DNA from: Sabellastarte sp. h YS-2021
Taxonomy: Eukaryota; Annelida; Polychaeta; Sabellida; Sabellidae
NCBI GenBank assembly: GCA_964017235.1
Contig: OZ024939.1
Coordinates: 42,262,241 to 42,326,240 of the forward strand
DNA length: 64,000 nt
Direction of reading: 5' to 3'
Positions 23,701 through 38,700 of the stretch are shown here, one piece after another (positions within the stretch are counted from its first letter, which is position 1; each line of letters begins with the position of its first letter). The notes below the pieces were generated by a model, which was given only the letters and a program-made list of their open reading frames with translations, did not search any database and was not told the DNA's origin. A program made the position numbers and the translations under genes.

Positions 23701-26700
23701 AAAAATCAGAAGATCAAGAAAAGAAGGAACAGCATAAAGTTTTCAAACAACAGGTGGAAATACCAAACTTTCAAAAACAGGAAAAAGAAGAGACAGGTAT
23801 TCAAGCAAAGCAGAGGGAAACACAAGGGAAGCCAGACCAAGAACCCCAACAGCAGAAGGGAACTTTACATGGAGCAACTGTACAGGATCTGAAGTCTAAA
23901 CCTCTGTCAACAAATGTGAACTATGGACAAAAAATTGTAGATCCAGTCATATCAACTGAATCAGAACAGATGTTGATGCGAAAGAGTCAAGGGGCTGTAC
24001 AACCATCAAACGCCCCAGGCCCACAGCCAGCCAAATCAAAACAACCTCACAGTGATATTCAAAAACATTCAGTTAGCAAAGCCAGTGATGGGAAACCAGT
24101 GCTTGCAGCTACTGGTGAGAAAGCAAACGCAGCAGCTGTTAAAATGCAAACAGTTGGACACAAGCAAGAGTTGATATCAAAACAAGCAAATCAAGCACAA
24201 AGACCAAGTCAAAAACAACCAAGTCCTCCAAGAAAGGGTCAAGTCACACTGGGTAGTGGTACAGCAGTAAAAGATGCTAGGCAAACTCATCTTCAAAAGC
24301 AAAATGGTCCCAAAAAGCAAGCTAGTCCTCAAAGACAAGTTCAGAATGCATCTGAAAAGAGTCAGAAAATGTCAGAGGTAGCTCATACTGCCAAATATCA
24401 ACCAGGACAGCCAAGGCAGAAAAAGGGACCAAGTCCTCAAAGAACAACCAAAACCTCAACCCAAAGAGTACAGAGTTCCCCACAAAGGCAGTTGCCCAAG
24501 GTAGAAACTGTTGCCGCTGCCACGCAAAAAGGAGTAGCTCAAACATCAAAGGTAGTAGACAAAACATCATCTGCCCAATCTAGGAGATTGCAGGCTAGCC
24601 CTCAAAGGACCAGTCATGTACTACAACAGAAGGATGCTGGTAAAGGGTCTGCATCCCCTGCACAGAAGAAACCGGGAGAGAAGGTGCAGAAGACAGAAAC
24701 ACAAAAACCTGCTGCTCAAAGAACTGTGAAAAAGACAGTTACTACCACCACCACATATACAAATGCCTCAGGCCAGAAAATACAGCGTCAGTCCAGCACA
24801 ACAACTACTGAGGAAGTGACCACAAACAAGGACTCAGAGGTGACACAGAAAGGTCAAAGTGAGGCAAAGCAGAAAGGTCCTGTACAGAAAACAGCAGGGA
24901 CCCGAACCCCAGTGATTCAAATGCCTGGAGTAAATAGTACTGGTCCAGCTCAGAGAAGCACCTCACAGAAAACTGTCCAGGACACAAAGTCTGTAATGGG
25001 GAAGGATCCACAACAGCAAGATGTTTCTTCAGACACAAAAACACCACTTCCAGTGCAGAAAACACAGCTGCAGACAGGTTCTGCAGCCCAGGCTAAGCAG
25101 TCACCAAATCAGCTAACTTCAAAAAAGGAAGATCCAGCTTCATACACTGCTGAAACAGGTGCAGGAAAGATGATGAAAAAACAAAGTGTTACATCATCAC
25201 TTGATGCAACTGCCCAGAGACCTCCTTGGAAGGAGAAAAGATCAATAGAAGCAACTTCAGTGACTCAGACCACTGGGAAGGGCCAGATAGTTCAGCAAGA
25301 GAAAGATACAAAGATACAGAGTAATCAGGCACAAATTCAACAGAACTCTCAGAAAGAACACACAGCTGAAACAATCAGTTCTGGTGTTAGGGTGCAGCAG
25401 AAAACACCTACAGCAACAAAGACTGGAAAGTTGCAAGGTCAAAAGACACCATCGAAAGGTCGGTCTGTGATAGGGACACAACAGCATGGTGCTCAGTTTG
25501 GTACATTTGGATTGCAGTTCACTGTGAATAAAAAGCCGGCTGTTGGTGACAAGAAGCTAGAGACTCAAACTCCTGTTTCACCTCAAAAACCAATCCTGGA
25601 TCAAAGTATGAAGAGCAAATTTAATGAAAATCAAGAAAAACAAGATTCTGTCCTTCTTAAAATGTCACCAGCCCAACAGTCCTCAGGTACACCCAAAGAG
25701 ACACCAGGAGCACATCCAGAGGTCAAAACCACTGAAGATAATAAGATAGCTTTATCACCAGTCCAGACTGATCCTATACTGATAGAAACTAGCTCAGTGT
25801 TGTCAGTCAACAAGGCCAAAGTGCCACATGAAACCCACTTCCCAGCTACGGACATTGAACAGAACGATCCTCATGATCAAGGTCAGTGGGAGAAGGGTTC
25901 CGAAGGTGTTCAGGAAGGGAAAGGAAAAGCTCCTCCAGATGGATCAGATACCATAGTAAGTCACACTACTAGTTGGTCATTAAATTCTGTATTTAATTGG
26001 AATTTATTGGATTTAATAGTTGACTAACCTTTGTATGTTGCATGAAATGGCTTAGACTTGTAGATATCACATGAGACACTTTGTGAATGGTTAATTTTTT
26101 AAAGTATCCAAGGACATATGAAGCACTCTAAACGTTGTGCTTTGAGCTGAATTAAAAATGAACTGCAGTTTTATAAATAGCAGCAGCGGCCAAAACTTTT
26201 CCTCTCCTAAGTTAAAAGTAGAAATATTCCAGCTTGAAATAGATCTTCACAGAAGTTGTATTATAAAGTGATTCAAAAACCTGACAGGAAAGGAAAAAAT
26301 TATCTGAAATAATGAATTTCTTTAATCTGTCTGTGAATCAACATAAACAAATGCCTGACAAATATAAACACAAAATATATGAAATCAGACAGAAAAAAAT
26401 TAAAAAAAAATAGTTGACTGCTTCAGCAAAAAAAAAAAAAAAATCCCAATAAACGATTGTATATGAGAAGATGAACATATGTTTGTAAGTTATTATTAAT
26501 GTTTAAGCATAACTGTAATCAATAGTGACTTTGAGAAGCATAATATGTTTACATGTACAGGCATATGTACTGTAGGGAGTTGTATTGGAACTGTTTAAGA
26601 ATGGAAATCTATTATGTAAATATTCAATCATCAAAATGTCCTGATTGTGGATTCTAGTAATTAAAATACATACCAATGGCTGAAGATATTCTTGAAGAAA

Positions 26701-29700
26701 GTCATTGAAAATAAAGAAAAACTTTTGAAGAACTCAATATAAAAATATGACAATGGCATAACTCAAATATGGCAAATGTGAAGTATTCCTTTGTCAAAGA
26801 AATATAATTGATTAAGGAAATAGAAACACAAAAGATAGTGCAGGAGCGACAGTTGGTTTGGATATATGTCCCAGTCAATTTCCAGTAAATGTTTATTGAG
26901 ATGTATATAAAAAAATCAAGTTGTCTTAACTTGAAAGGATATATATTGAATTTCAGTTGAATATTCAGTTATTTAAAATTTTAGAGCTATAATAATTTTT
27001 GGGAGATTTGATGAATATAAATATCATATTTGTTAAAAAACAGTGTATCTGCATATCTTTAATATTGTTAAGTGATAATATTAAAACTGACAAGCTCATA
27101 GAAGATAGTATAAGAATTGTGTAACTTATAAATCCGTCCATAAGACATATTTGGAAAATATATTTTTCAGATTATAAAAGTTCTTCTCTGTAGTTAATGT
27201 TGACAATATTTTATAATATGTGAAAAAAACCCTAAGAAAACATTTGTTTAAAAGCTATGGCCTTTGAGAATCCACCTGTATCAGGGGGTTTGAATGTTCC
27301 ACATGGGTGGGCTGTACATGGATAATGGCAACATTTCTTGCGGCCTATTTTTTAGCGTTTGTGGTTGATTTACAAAGTCAGCTATTCAGTGGAGTATTGT
27401 AACATAATTGAATACCATCCAAATACAGTGGCTTCAGCATAATTAAGTTTAATGCCTAATATTTACAAGATTTGGTTCTACACAACTAACTTGTTACCTG
27501 TTATCCATAAACTTAGTTCAAAGTCCAGAGTTTTCAGCTCAGGGACTTCCACTACCACAGACCAAACTCTTTTGTTTGATGCTGGTGTTTGGTTCCATGT
27601 TTATCCACATAAACTCCCCAGGGGCGATGCATTTTTCAATGCCGTGGGGGTGACTTTTTGAGATAAAGAAACCACTCCAAGTGTCTGGAAGCAATGGGCA
27701 ATTATTACATACTTTACAACCAGCATCTAAATTGTCAGCATGTGGGAGAAACTACATATAGTACAAACAAACTTAAATCTGAAGAAAATTATAAACTTTT
27801 TCTAATATTTCTTAGATTTTAAGGCATTCTTGATCCAACCTGCCATGTTTTGTTTTGATGAATTTCACTTCCTGTTAGTGGTCACTGTTGGATGTGCTAA
27901 ATGCATTTTTTGAGAATCCAGCAATTGGAAACTGGTAGGGGGGGGGGGGGGGGGGGGCATTTAATAGGGAGGGGTGTTTAAACAAATAAATATAATATGC
28001 ATAGTACTATGTCTAATTAAATTCTCACAAATGATTGGATTGTCAACAAGTAGAGTTACAAGTCTGAGATTCAGCACAGCATGTAACAGTGTTAACATTG
28101 AGGAGGACTTGCTGAAATTCCCCCACACATTTGCTAAATGGTCTTATATTGTGACAATGTTGCCCCACCTTTCACACTTACGTCAGATGGTAAACTTACA
28201 ACCTGAAATTTTGCTGCAAATTTTCCAGTGAATTTCTTATTCTTTTCTGGCACAGTTGCACTTCCATTCAGAAAATTACCTCAGAATGATCAAACACTGA
28301 GATTAAGTAGCCTCAGGAGTAAGGTAAAATATGAATTATCTTAAATATTAAATTAAGAAGCTAAAATATAAAATAAAGACCTTAACCCCAAAACAAGAAA
28401 ACAATTGGTCAAAAATTGGGAAATACAAGACCTTAATGTGATTCTAGTGAAAAAAGAAGGTTTGAAGTCTAGGCTGTAGTTTAGACCCATAACCCTGAGA
28501 GATAACCATGATGAGTCAAGTTTCTGGGTGTACAGAGTGTATGGGAGAGTTCTTGGAGGTTTCTCCGCAAGCAAATTGAGATCACTGGCACTATTGCGTC
28601 TTACCTTGTTCTCACCAAGAAAAATAGCCCTGTGGGAGGATCAATTGTCCTTTGTTCTTCACATTTTAATCAGTCAGGACATCTAATAGAAGCCTGTTCC
28701 AATGTTATTTTAGATGATAAAGGGAAACAAAAGGCCAAATGTATATTATTTGAGCTTGTATTATTATTGAATGTATACTGCATTTTGAAGTGTTTAACGC
28801 AGACAGATTTAAAACAATTAAGTAAAAAGTAACAAAAAAAGTCACGTGATATTTAGATAATTTCACGAGATTAAAGTGTTTTGGTGGAAAAGAGATGTGT
28901 TATACATTAATGCTATAGACTGTCATTTTTCAAGAGCCTGACAAATCAAATATGTAACTGTGAAACTCTGTAACTCTGTAAGTAAAATAATGGTAAATGA
29001 AATTTAAGACATAAAGGTTGGCTGCCCTTGTAAAACAGATTTTGTCTTGCCACTACTATAGATTCCTTATCCCAACCCCAGCCTTTTACACTGGAAAGCT
29101 AGTGGTTACATATTGTTGCCTGTTAATTATGTGGGTGCCTACACATTACTGACCACTGATGTCCAATCACTGATGGCTCTCAGTGATGTTATCCCTTGAA
29201 CTGATCTGACCAGAATTCTTTTCCTTTCATGTGATCCGTACTTCTCTTTATGTAGCTAAAAAACCACCATCAGTGAGCAAGTGTATTATAGACAAAATTA
29301 ATGAAGACATATGCATATTTTGGTTTATATTGACCTATTTAGTATTAAAATTTGTGTCTTTTTACATAATTGACATTTGTAAAGGAATAATTAAAATCAG
29401 CTTGAAGCACTTATATGCACTGTCTTCCTTCACCTGTACAACAAGCCCTTGCTAAATCATCAATGCAGCGTGTTGACACTCACAAATCTGACCAAAAGTA
29501 GCACCTCTGTCATCAGAATGTATGGGAAGTTTAGCCAAGAATATAACACTGTATCCATGAAGTCACTGGTATTTTACAGACAATGTAAAGAGATGGTTGC
29601 TGTTATTTATTGTCAGATTCAACCTCGGGCAAGGCTGCTACACAGATCAGCTAAACAATGTTTTGCACCTGAATCTAGATGTACAAGTTCTCTATTCAGT

Positions 29701-32700
29701 ATTCTGCTACATGTTTGTTTTTGTATGTTTTTCCTTGGCAGAATAAATATATTATGAAAAATAAGACATATTATCTTATCTAGTCATCAAGATATGCTAA
29801 AATATTGTATTATTAATATTAGTACAATATATTCCATATTGTAATGGAATGAAGGCATCTACTTATTACGAGAAAATTTTACTTTTTTAAAGCAAAATAG
29901 CTTTCACAACTTTCATTTTGGCAACTATATTTGTCATTTATTCATTCAAAGGATTAGTGAAAGTATCATCTGAAATAGGAGAATATCAATAAATTGTATA
30001 AAGATCTCTGGAAAGTAAAAATTTATGGTTTATTAAAAAAACAAAATGATTCAGGAAATGGAAGGTTACATCGGAATAGGTTAACATGAAAACATCCAGG
30101 TTTAAAGTGATTTACTAAAACTGTGAGCCTTCCAAGGGATATTGCAATTAGAAAAGAGACTTCAAAGAGTGTAAAGCATTTTGTGAATCAGAGGGTGAAT
30201 TAATCCCCAAATTCAAGGATATATAGTGTACAGTCTGTATGAACGGGATGACACTGGACAAAAAAAAAAAATCTTAAATGGGTGGTATGTAAGGGTGACA
30301 TGTACGCTTAGTAAGGCAGAACGTAGCAAAGCTAATGTTTTATAACTGAGTTGATGGATCAAGGAAACAAATAAAGAATATTTAATTTGTATAGTATTGT
30401 TAAAATTGAAGTCAGTTTGTATGATACATGATATGCATTCTTACATCACAGTGAAGCTTGAGCAAGGCTAACCTGGAAGTATAAAACATATATTTGTGGG
30501 GAAAATATTTAATGAAAATGTAACTCTTACAATATAGAGCTGCAGATAGAGAATTAATTTGATAAAAATCAAATTTTAATGTATTCAGTAAAAATGCTTC
30601 TTCATTGTGAAATTAGTTGGACATGTAAAAGCTGACATGGGTTAATTTATTAAGTCACAAGGATATGAGTGAACATATTAATATCACTGTGGAATTACAA
30701 TTGACTCGATGACTGAAAGATAATGTAATGAAATGGAAAATATCATACATAAAAATGTAAAATGTAATTAACTCAAATCTAACCAAATTTTAAATTCTGT
30801 TGACAGAACTTATATCCATTTCAACCCTTGACCTCAGAGCAGTAGCCTCAGTTTCATCAACAGAATATGAAGTTCTGTCAGCAGAATTTCGAATTCTGTC
30901 AACAGAACTTCAAATCCCTGCAAACCAATGGACTACAAGGATTGGAAGTTCTATCGACACAACTTCCAATTGGAAGTTCTGTTGAGAGAATTTGAAATTT
31001 GGTCATGACAATATGCATATCCATGTGAAATCAAACCTTATTCAAAGTGAAATCTTAAGGGAGAGAAAAATACCCTCACTTAACCAGGCGCCCCCTCATA
31101 ACAAGGTCAGTGTAAGTGGAAAAGGGACTATGAGGACCTGATATGAACATGTACTTAAAAGGCAGTTCCACTTAAACAGATTGAACTCACACTTGGTCAA
31201 AGTGACAAGACTTGGGCAGGCTAGCATGGATTTATTGACTATTTTTGTCAACATCTGTGGCTTTTTACTGCAGTTTGTGTTCATTGTGTGCCTGTGGATT
31301 GGACATCTGGTAAGTACAGTAAGTCCATACAAATTGACCCCAGCTATCAGTTACCACTGAAAGGCAAATAGTTATTTGTTTGCCCTCTCAATTATTTGAA
31401 TATCCTTTAAAACAATGAATATTTGGTATATATATATCCTTAATATATATCCAAGGTACTCTAACTAACATGAAAACAGATATTATATTAAAATGTACTT
31501 GCACTTAAGTTGTGTTAATTTGTTGCAGTGAAGTTTTAACAAGTCTCTTTAGTACTGGCTTTCCTGCTTGCAGTTTTCAGGATAGAGTATTTAATGTATT
31601 TCCAATTTTACATGTCTTAAATTGTTGGTAGTAGAGTAAGAAATCTAAAATTCGCCAGGAATCTAAAATTCGCCACCTCTAAAACCTTAGTTAATTTTAT
31701 GAAGAAAATGATGTTTTTGTCCAAAAATTGGTATTTTTCAGTTCAAAAAGCCTTAATTTACTATACAGTCAACAAATCTCACCCCAATTCATTTATTTTA
31801 TTGGTATTTTCACATGTGGCGAATTTCAGATATGTGGCGAATTTTAGATTTCTTACTCTATATGAGTAGTGTAAGACAGCATTTGGTTTTGTCTAAGAAC
31901 CAGCAGAGCTGCATTCACTTTAAAACAAGTCGTGGGGCGGGGACTTGGTCCTCAGCACTCTGGTTGTTGGTTCAAATCTTGTGTGATGGCCAAATATCCT
32001 GACAGCAGGTCCCAATATGTATGCTAAAGGTTGGTAAAACCCTTGACCTTTACCATCTTATGCAGACACCCTGGCACAGTCACCCCTTATTTGTACTTGT
32101 AAAATTTTCAACAAACTTATACTTTCAAACAGGTAGCTAACTTATTTTCTGATGGCACAGTTAAGAATAAGCTTACTTTCCACATTTAATTACCTGTTGT
32201 GTTTATTAAAAACAATTTCTTTCCTTGAATGACTTTTATGTGAGGTTTGAAAAATTCTGGTTCAGGAAGTCATGTACTGTCGCTATTTACATAACATAAT
32301 GATTAAAGTCATAGCTCAACTCAGAGTTTCTCAAATTGAAGATGACAAATTCAATGTCTTCTTGATATTTGTAACTTGTGAATATGTGTGATTGAGAATA
32401 ATCAATACAATACAAATCTTTGACTTCAAACAGTGAAATGTAGTTTAATTCACTGGACCATGAAAAAAAATCAATGTTTATGTTGAGAAGTTTCAGGAAG
32501 CAAGTCAAGGGCTATTGATTATTGTCAGTGTAACAGTTGGGGCTTAGTCATGCAGGAAAATTGTACACTGGATGTTTTCTGGAAAAAAATCAGTTCTTCG
32601 TAATGTTTTATAAAAACAAAGGATAAGGCTTAAATTTTTTTAAGATGGTGAGTAAATTGAGCGATTACTAATTGTAAAACTCAATCTGAACAGTAAGAAA

Positions 32701-35700
32701 CAAGATATGCTAACTTGTTCATTTTGTTTTTAAATGTTTGCAGAAATGTTGTTTGTAAGTAGTCCACTGTAGTTGTGAGAATGAGAAGTATTTTAACTGT
32801 AAATTTGATTATCATAACTAAAGCTTATATCATCTAGAGTTAAAATTAAACTATTTGTTTGGTGAAGTAAGTACATGAAATATCAAAGAAATATAGACAA
32901 CATCTTAAACATGCAGGCATTTTGATGTTGTATTCATTTCAAATTATTGTATTTATAAATGCAGAAACTCTGAACCAGAAATATCTTAAATTAAAATTTG
33001 ACTGCTATATAAATGATTCAATTTGAGGAACAAGTTTTCTGAATTTACAGTATTTAAAACCTTTACGCCAAATCTGTGTGTTCTAGAAATAAGAAGAATA
33101 TGATATTTTAAATTTAAACTCAACGGACCATATATTGTTCAATTTTGAGATACAAGTATCAAAATTTAAAAAAGAAGTAAATTTTACTGCCATAAATTAT
33201 TTAGATGTCAGGTATTAGTATCTAAATTTTAAGTTAGATGCAAACAATTACATTTAAAATTATAACAAAAAATATTTTAAACATAATTACATAATATGGG
33301 AAATATTTTGTTGCTGTTTTCATTCTTGTGATTTGTGAAATACTCTATTCTAATATCTGCAAAAACATTAACATTAAGTTTCAGACATTTTATTATTTAT
33401 CACAGAGAAGGTTATCTGCCTGTGTTAATTATTTAGATTATTATATTTTCTCTCTAAATCCCCAGGTTGGGGTTGCTCTATCACGACTGCAGCGTCACAA
33501 TGACGGGACGACTAAAGAACAGCTGACTTCCAAGAAATATGACATCCAATCAGGACACAGAGATGTCAGTAGTCTCTCCAGGAAGTTTGGCGGTATGCAG
33601 ACTTTCTGATATCTTAGTTTTATCTGTAGTGTGAAGTAAATTTGTAAACCATACTGAGCATACATACATCAGGCAGCATGAAAATTGGGGATTTTATAGT
33701 GTAATGAAAACCATTCATTCATTTATCAAACATACAATGTATAGCATGTTGTATACATGACGAGTGCATGATATGTAATTTACATACCTGAGCAGTGGGA
33801 CTCTTGTGTCTATAAACCTGAGTCCTGCTACTTGCCATTATACTATAAGGGTGTATAGAGGGTTTCACAGTCAATCAGATGATATGCAATACCTAATGTC
33901 TGTATCCAGACCCTTTTACTGAAATTCTGAAAGAAAATATTACAAGCAACATTGTGATTATCATCACATAAAATAGTAGGATAACTTACAATTCTAGAAA
34001 CAATCGGTTTATATTTACATATTTTTCAGCTTTTGAAGCAGTTTTCATGAGTATGGTTTGTTTTCGTTAACTTCCTGTTAGCAGAGGTATTCGATTGTGA
34101 TGATGCCAGAATTCTGACATTTTGGTTTCAGAATCTGAACAGATCGGCTCAGAGACCTTAAACTGGTTCCACCGATACAAGTTCATGTAGGCCGGACTTC
34201 CAATTGTTCTACTTATACAGGCTCTTTTGTAATAGATATTGAACTATTCTAATCTGAGTGGATTTATTCTCAATCTATTTTTTAATATTTGACAAATATT
34301 TTGGAGCAATGTATTATTTCTTTTAGCTTGCAATAAACATTTACATCAATGGAAAACTTTGTCCCACAAAAAACAACTGATTAGAGGGTACATATGGCTT
34401 GGGAACATTGAATAGAGACCTAAATTCACCATTAAAACAAGTCTATGACATTTAAGAATTGAACATCAAATACATATTGATAAACTTTATACCACAAATA
34501 TGATAAAACAATTGTGGAATAAGCTGTGTACATAAAGTGATGGAAAAGTTTTCTTCAAATGCGATAAGTGTAGCATTAACATAATTGATTGTTATAAGTT
34601 ATCATTACATATCTTTCATCATCACTGTATATTAGTCATTGTTATTTCATATTTTTCTTGAAACTCTAACTATAAATGGCTCATGTTTGATATTTAGTGT
34701 TTTTCTTCGTGTACGAGTTTTTGTATAGGTATATATGCTTTTGTATGTCTTTGGCTTAAGTAATAGGCATAGCTATGACATAAAAGTACCAAGTACAGTC
34801 ATGTGATATAAGCCATTGTAAGTTAAAGAAAAAGATAAAATGATGTTTCAATTTTAGTTTTAAAGTATCTCCTTTGGGCCCTTTTCCAAATACTGCCTGG
34901 TTATTTATTGTCTCGTTTAAAGCAGAACAATTGCAGAGAGAATGAGAAGAGGCCTTCATTTTAATAATATGGTCTTTTGTAACAGAAGTTTTCTTTGTGG
35001 TGATTTTGGGACCATTCTGAAAAAAAGAGATGGCCATCATGATTGTTTTCTTGTTTATTTAACAAAAGTTGAGAACAGATATTCTTCCACACTAAATTTG
35101 TATGTTAATTAAGCATTCCTTTTAAGTTAAATTATATTTAGAAGATTTACAATAAGCCATGTACAAATATGAAATTCGTTACAGTGTGTGAAATTTGCAC
35201 CTTCAGCTACCCTACAAAATTAGGGAATGGGCAGCAGATTTCACTGAAATGCTACAGAAAATGAAGTAAATGGAATACTATAACTGTCGAAAATGTCACA
35301 TATTTGACAAGAATGTCCCATAATTCAATGCAATGTTGATACTTTATGCTCAGGTCCCACCTTGGTGATTTTTTATAACAACTACCAACAAATTTGAAGT
35401 CTTCATCAATCCTGCTTTCATCTCCATTGTCCGCTGTAAGGCTTCCTGTCATGACAATTTTGATTTTAACCTTTTGAAACTTTCATGGTCAGTCACCACT
35501 CTGTCATTGAATTGTTGTCCACTTCCACAGTAAACTTGCCCAGACTGTAGTATACCTGCAGTGATGTCATCACCTATCTTCGTATCACTCACTATAATCC
35601 ACAGAACAATTTCTGAAGGTCTGTCACATGAAACCTGTATAAGCCGTTGTAAGTTAAAGAAAAAGATAAAATGATGGTTCAATTTTAGTTTTAAAATATC

Positions 35701-38700
35701 TCCTTTGGGCCCTGTTCAGAATACTGCCCGGTTATTTATTGTCTCATTTAAAGCAGAACAACTCCAGATAGAATGAGAAGAAAGTGACAGAAAGTAATGC
35801 ATTTTTTTAGTTTAAGTGGAAGTTAGCCCTAACTAGAACCATTTCCCGTGGATAATGAAGGTTATAGTTATGCACAGTCCACTCTATGCCCAAGTCTTAA
35901 GGCTCAATTTTTTCCTTTTGTTGTATTACTTCTGTGAGAGATTACAATGTAGGCTGAGCTCATTTCCTGTATGAGTATACAAGTCTTTATGAGAAGCAGC
36001 ATAACCCGTGGATTGGTCTTTGTAGGCCAACAATTGACTTATCTCAGTCTTCCTCAGTCACCGACAGTCTTGCCACTATGGTAGATCCTCTTACATTAAC
36101 ATTTACCATGATTCTTTGTGTTTCCATTGTATAATCGTATACAGTTCAGCTTAAATCGCAGCAGTAGTATAACAATGTGGTAACAAATCATTAAGGGAGA
36201 CCACGTGACAACATTTTCCCACCCAATTTCGATGAACAATAAAGACTTGCGTGTGGCTAGCCTCTGTTTACTGTCAGTATTGTCATAGTGTAGTCTTGTA
36301 TGTGGGACCTGGGCGTTATATATTTTACAGAATACAATTTCTTCCTGGGTAAAACTTATTTTATACATGGTCACAAACAAGTATTCATTGTTTCAAAATG
36401 CTTTCCTAATATGGAAAACACAAGAGAACAGACACTTTACAACAAGTGAGACTTTTTTTGAAATTAGCGAGATAAGCATTTCAAAGAACCTATTATTATT
36501 GTCCTGAAAGAAACTCTGCTAGAAATGAATGAACAAGGCTTGTCACAATGTTACCGCATTGACAGTAAGCCAGGGGTTTGGTTTTTTTTAAAAAAAAACA
36601 CCATTCAAGATTTCAGTTTGTTTGGAAGGCTGTTTTTGAGCTTTTTAAAGTTTTCATTCTAAATAAATTTGTGGTTTACGACCAAGTGAGAATGTATAAT
36701 GTCATCTGATACAAATCCAAATTTAGGAAGAGCCAGTTTTTGTGGTCACACTAACAGAAAGTAATTATTTTTTTTAGTTTTAAGTGGAAGTTAGCCGTAA
36801 CTAGAACCTTTTCCCATGGATAATGAAGGTTATAGTTATGCACAGTCCACTCTATGCCCAAGTCTTAAGACTCAATTTTTCCTTTTGTTGTATTACTTAT
36901 GTGAGAGATTACAATCTAGGCTGAGCTCATTTCCTGTTGTACCAGTTTGTTTTAGCCTATTTAACATAGACAGTAAGTACACCCAACTTTAAAAGCTTGT
37001 GAACTCTACCACTGAGCAAACATCCTGATTTTTTGTGATTTATCGGATGTTATTGTGAAATGTGTCACTCTGTTGTGACATTTTAAAAGCAATTTGTTAA
37101 TTTGTTGCAGAATTTCAGTGAATTTTGCCTTCTTGTTGTCAAATAATTCAATGGTCAGGCCCTTGTGGCGAATTTCTCATGTTGAGGCAGATTTCACAAT
37201 GCTTACAACAATTGCGTTTACTGTAAGAATCTCTGCCTTTGTGGAATGTAAAAAGATTCATTAAATCCTGTTGCAAAAAAATGTCAGACAAACAAGGTAA
37301 AAAATAGTGGTAGCCAAAGTATTAAGAAAAACTATTGTATATTAAACACACCAAATTACCACCACAGTTGAACCTCTTTATATGGAACTCTGTGTATATG
37401 CTTCTTAAATCAAAATAAATATCGGCCCCCTAAGGAACTTTTCCAATGATATTTACCCTGGTATCTAGAGTTCCAGGTTAAGTAGCTGTGTTTTTCCAAT
37501 GATATTTACCCTGATATCTAGAGTTCCAGGTTAAGTAGCTGTATTTTTCCAATGATATTTACACTGATATCGAGAGTTCCAGGTTAAGTAGCTGTGTTTT
37601 TCCAATGATATTTACCCTGATATCTAGAGTTCCAGGTTAAGTAGCTGTGTTTTTCCAGTGATATGTACCCTGATATCTAGAGTTCCAGGTTAAGTAGCTG
37701 TGCTTTCCAATGATATTTACCCTGATATCCAGAGTTCCAGGTTAAGTAGCAGGTTAAGTAGCTGTGTTTTTCCAATGATATTTACCCTGATATCTAGAGT
37801 TCCAGGTTAAGTAGCTGTGCTTTCCAATGATATTTACCCTGATATCCAGAGTTCCAGGTTAAGTAGCTGTGTTTTTCGAATGATATTTACCCTGATATCT
37901 AAAGTTCCTGGTTAAGTAGCTGTGCTTTCCAATGATATTTACCCTGATATCTGGAGTTCCTGGTTAAGTAGCTGTGCTTTTCCAATGATATGTACTCTGG
38001 TATCTAGAGTTCCAGGTTAAGTAGCTGTGTTTTTCCAGTGATATGTATCCTGATGTCTAGAGTTCCAGGTTAAGTAGCTGTGTTTTTCCAATGATATGTA
38101 CCCTGATGTCTAGAGTTCCAGGTTAAGTACCTGTGTTTTTCCAATGATATTTACCCTGATATCTAGAGTTCCAGGTTAAGTTGGTGTGCTTTCCAATGAT
38201 ATTTACCCTGATAGAGTTCCAGGGTTTTTTTCCAATGATAGCAGTGTTTTTTTTCCAATGATATTAACCCTGATATTTAGAGTTCCAGGTAAGTAGAAGT
38301 ATTTTGCTGTTTTGTTGAGATTCAAATTTATTTAAGAAGTTGCAGTTCTTGGTTTGTCTTGAATATATCTCAGTGAATGACACACTCTACATTTGAAACA
38401 AGATACTTGTTTGATCATCTCTATGAAATCTCCTTATTTGATGAAAGCTACATAAGAAATGTTACGAGTCAAATTTCCTGGCTGTCAGATTCAACAAGGG
38501 CTGATTATTTGGGGACTGATGTGTCATAGAAAAAACTAGAATAGTCTATCAGAATAGACAAGGCTTATTTGATCTCATTTTATTATGATGTACTTTATGA
38601 CTGGGTTGGGTATTTATAAAATGTGAAATAAGTGGTTAGGTTAATATCAAAATTACACGGATGTCAATGTAAGTGGATGGAATATCAGTATTGTATAGAA

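Larger units (their letters stand above)
25956..33465 (+). other. Intron G-H
   Basis: A 7.5-kb AT-rich intron. It holds a G20 run, two short inverted-repeat elements (30782-31004 and 31632-31860) and a decayed SINE-like segment (31925-32090). No exon or other gene was recognised; the short open frames have no conserved features. Confidence 0.7.
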
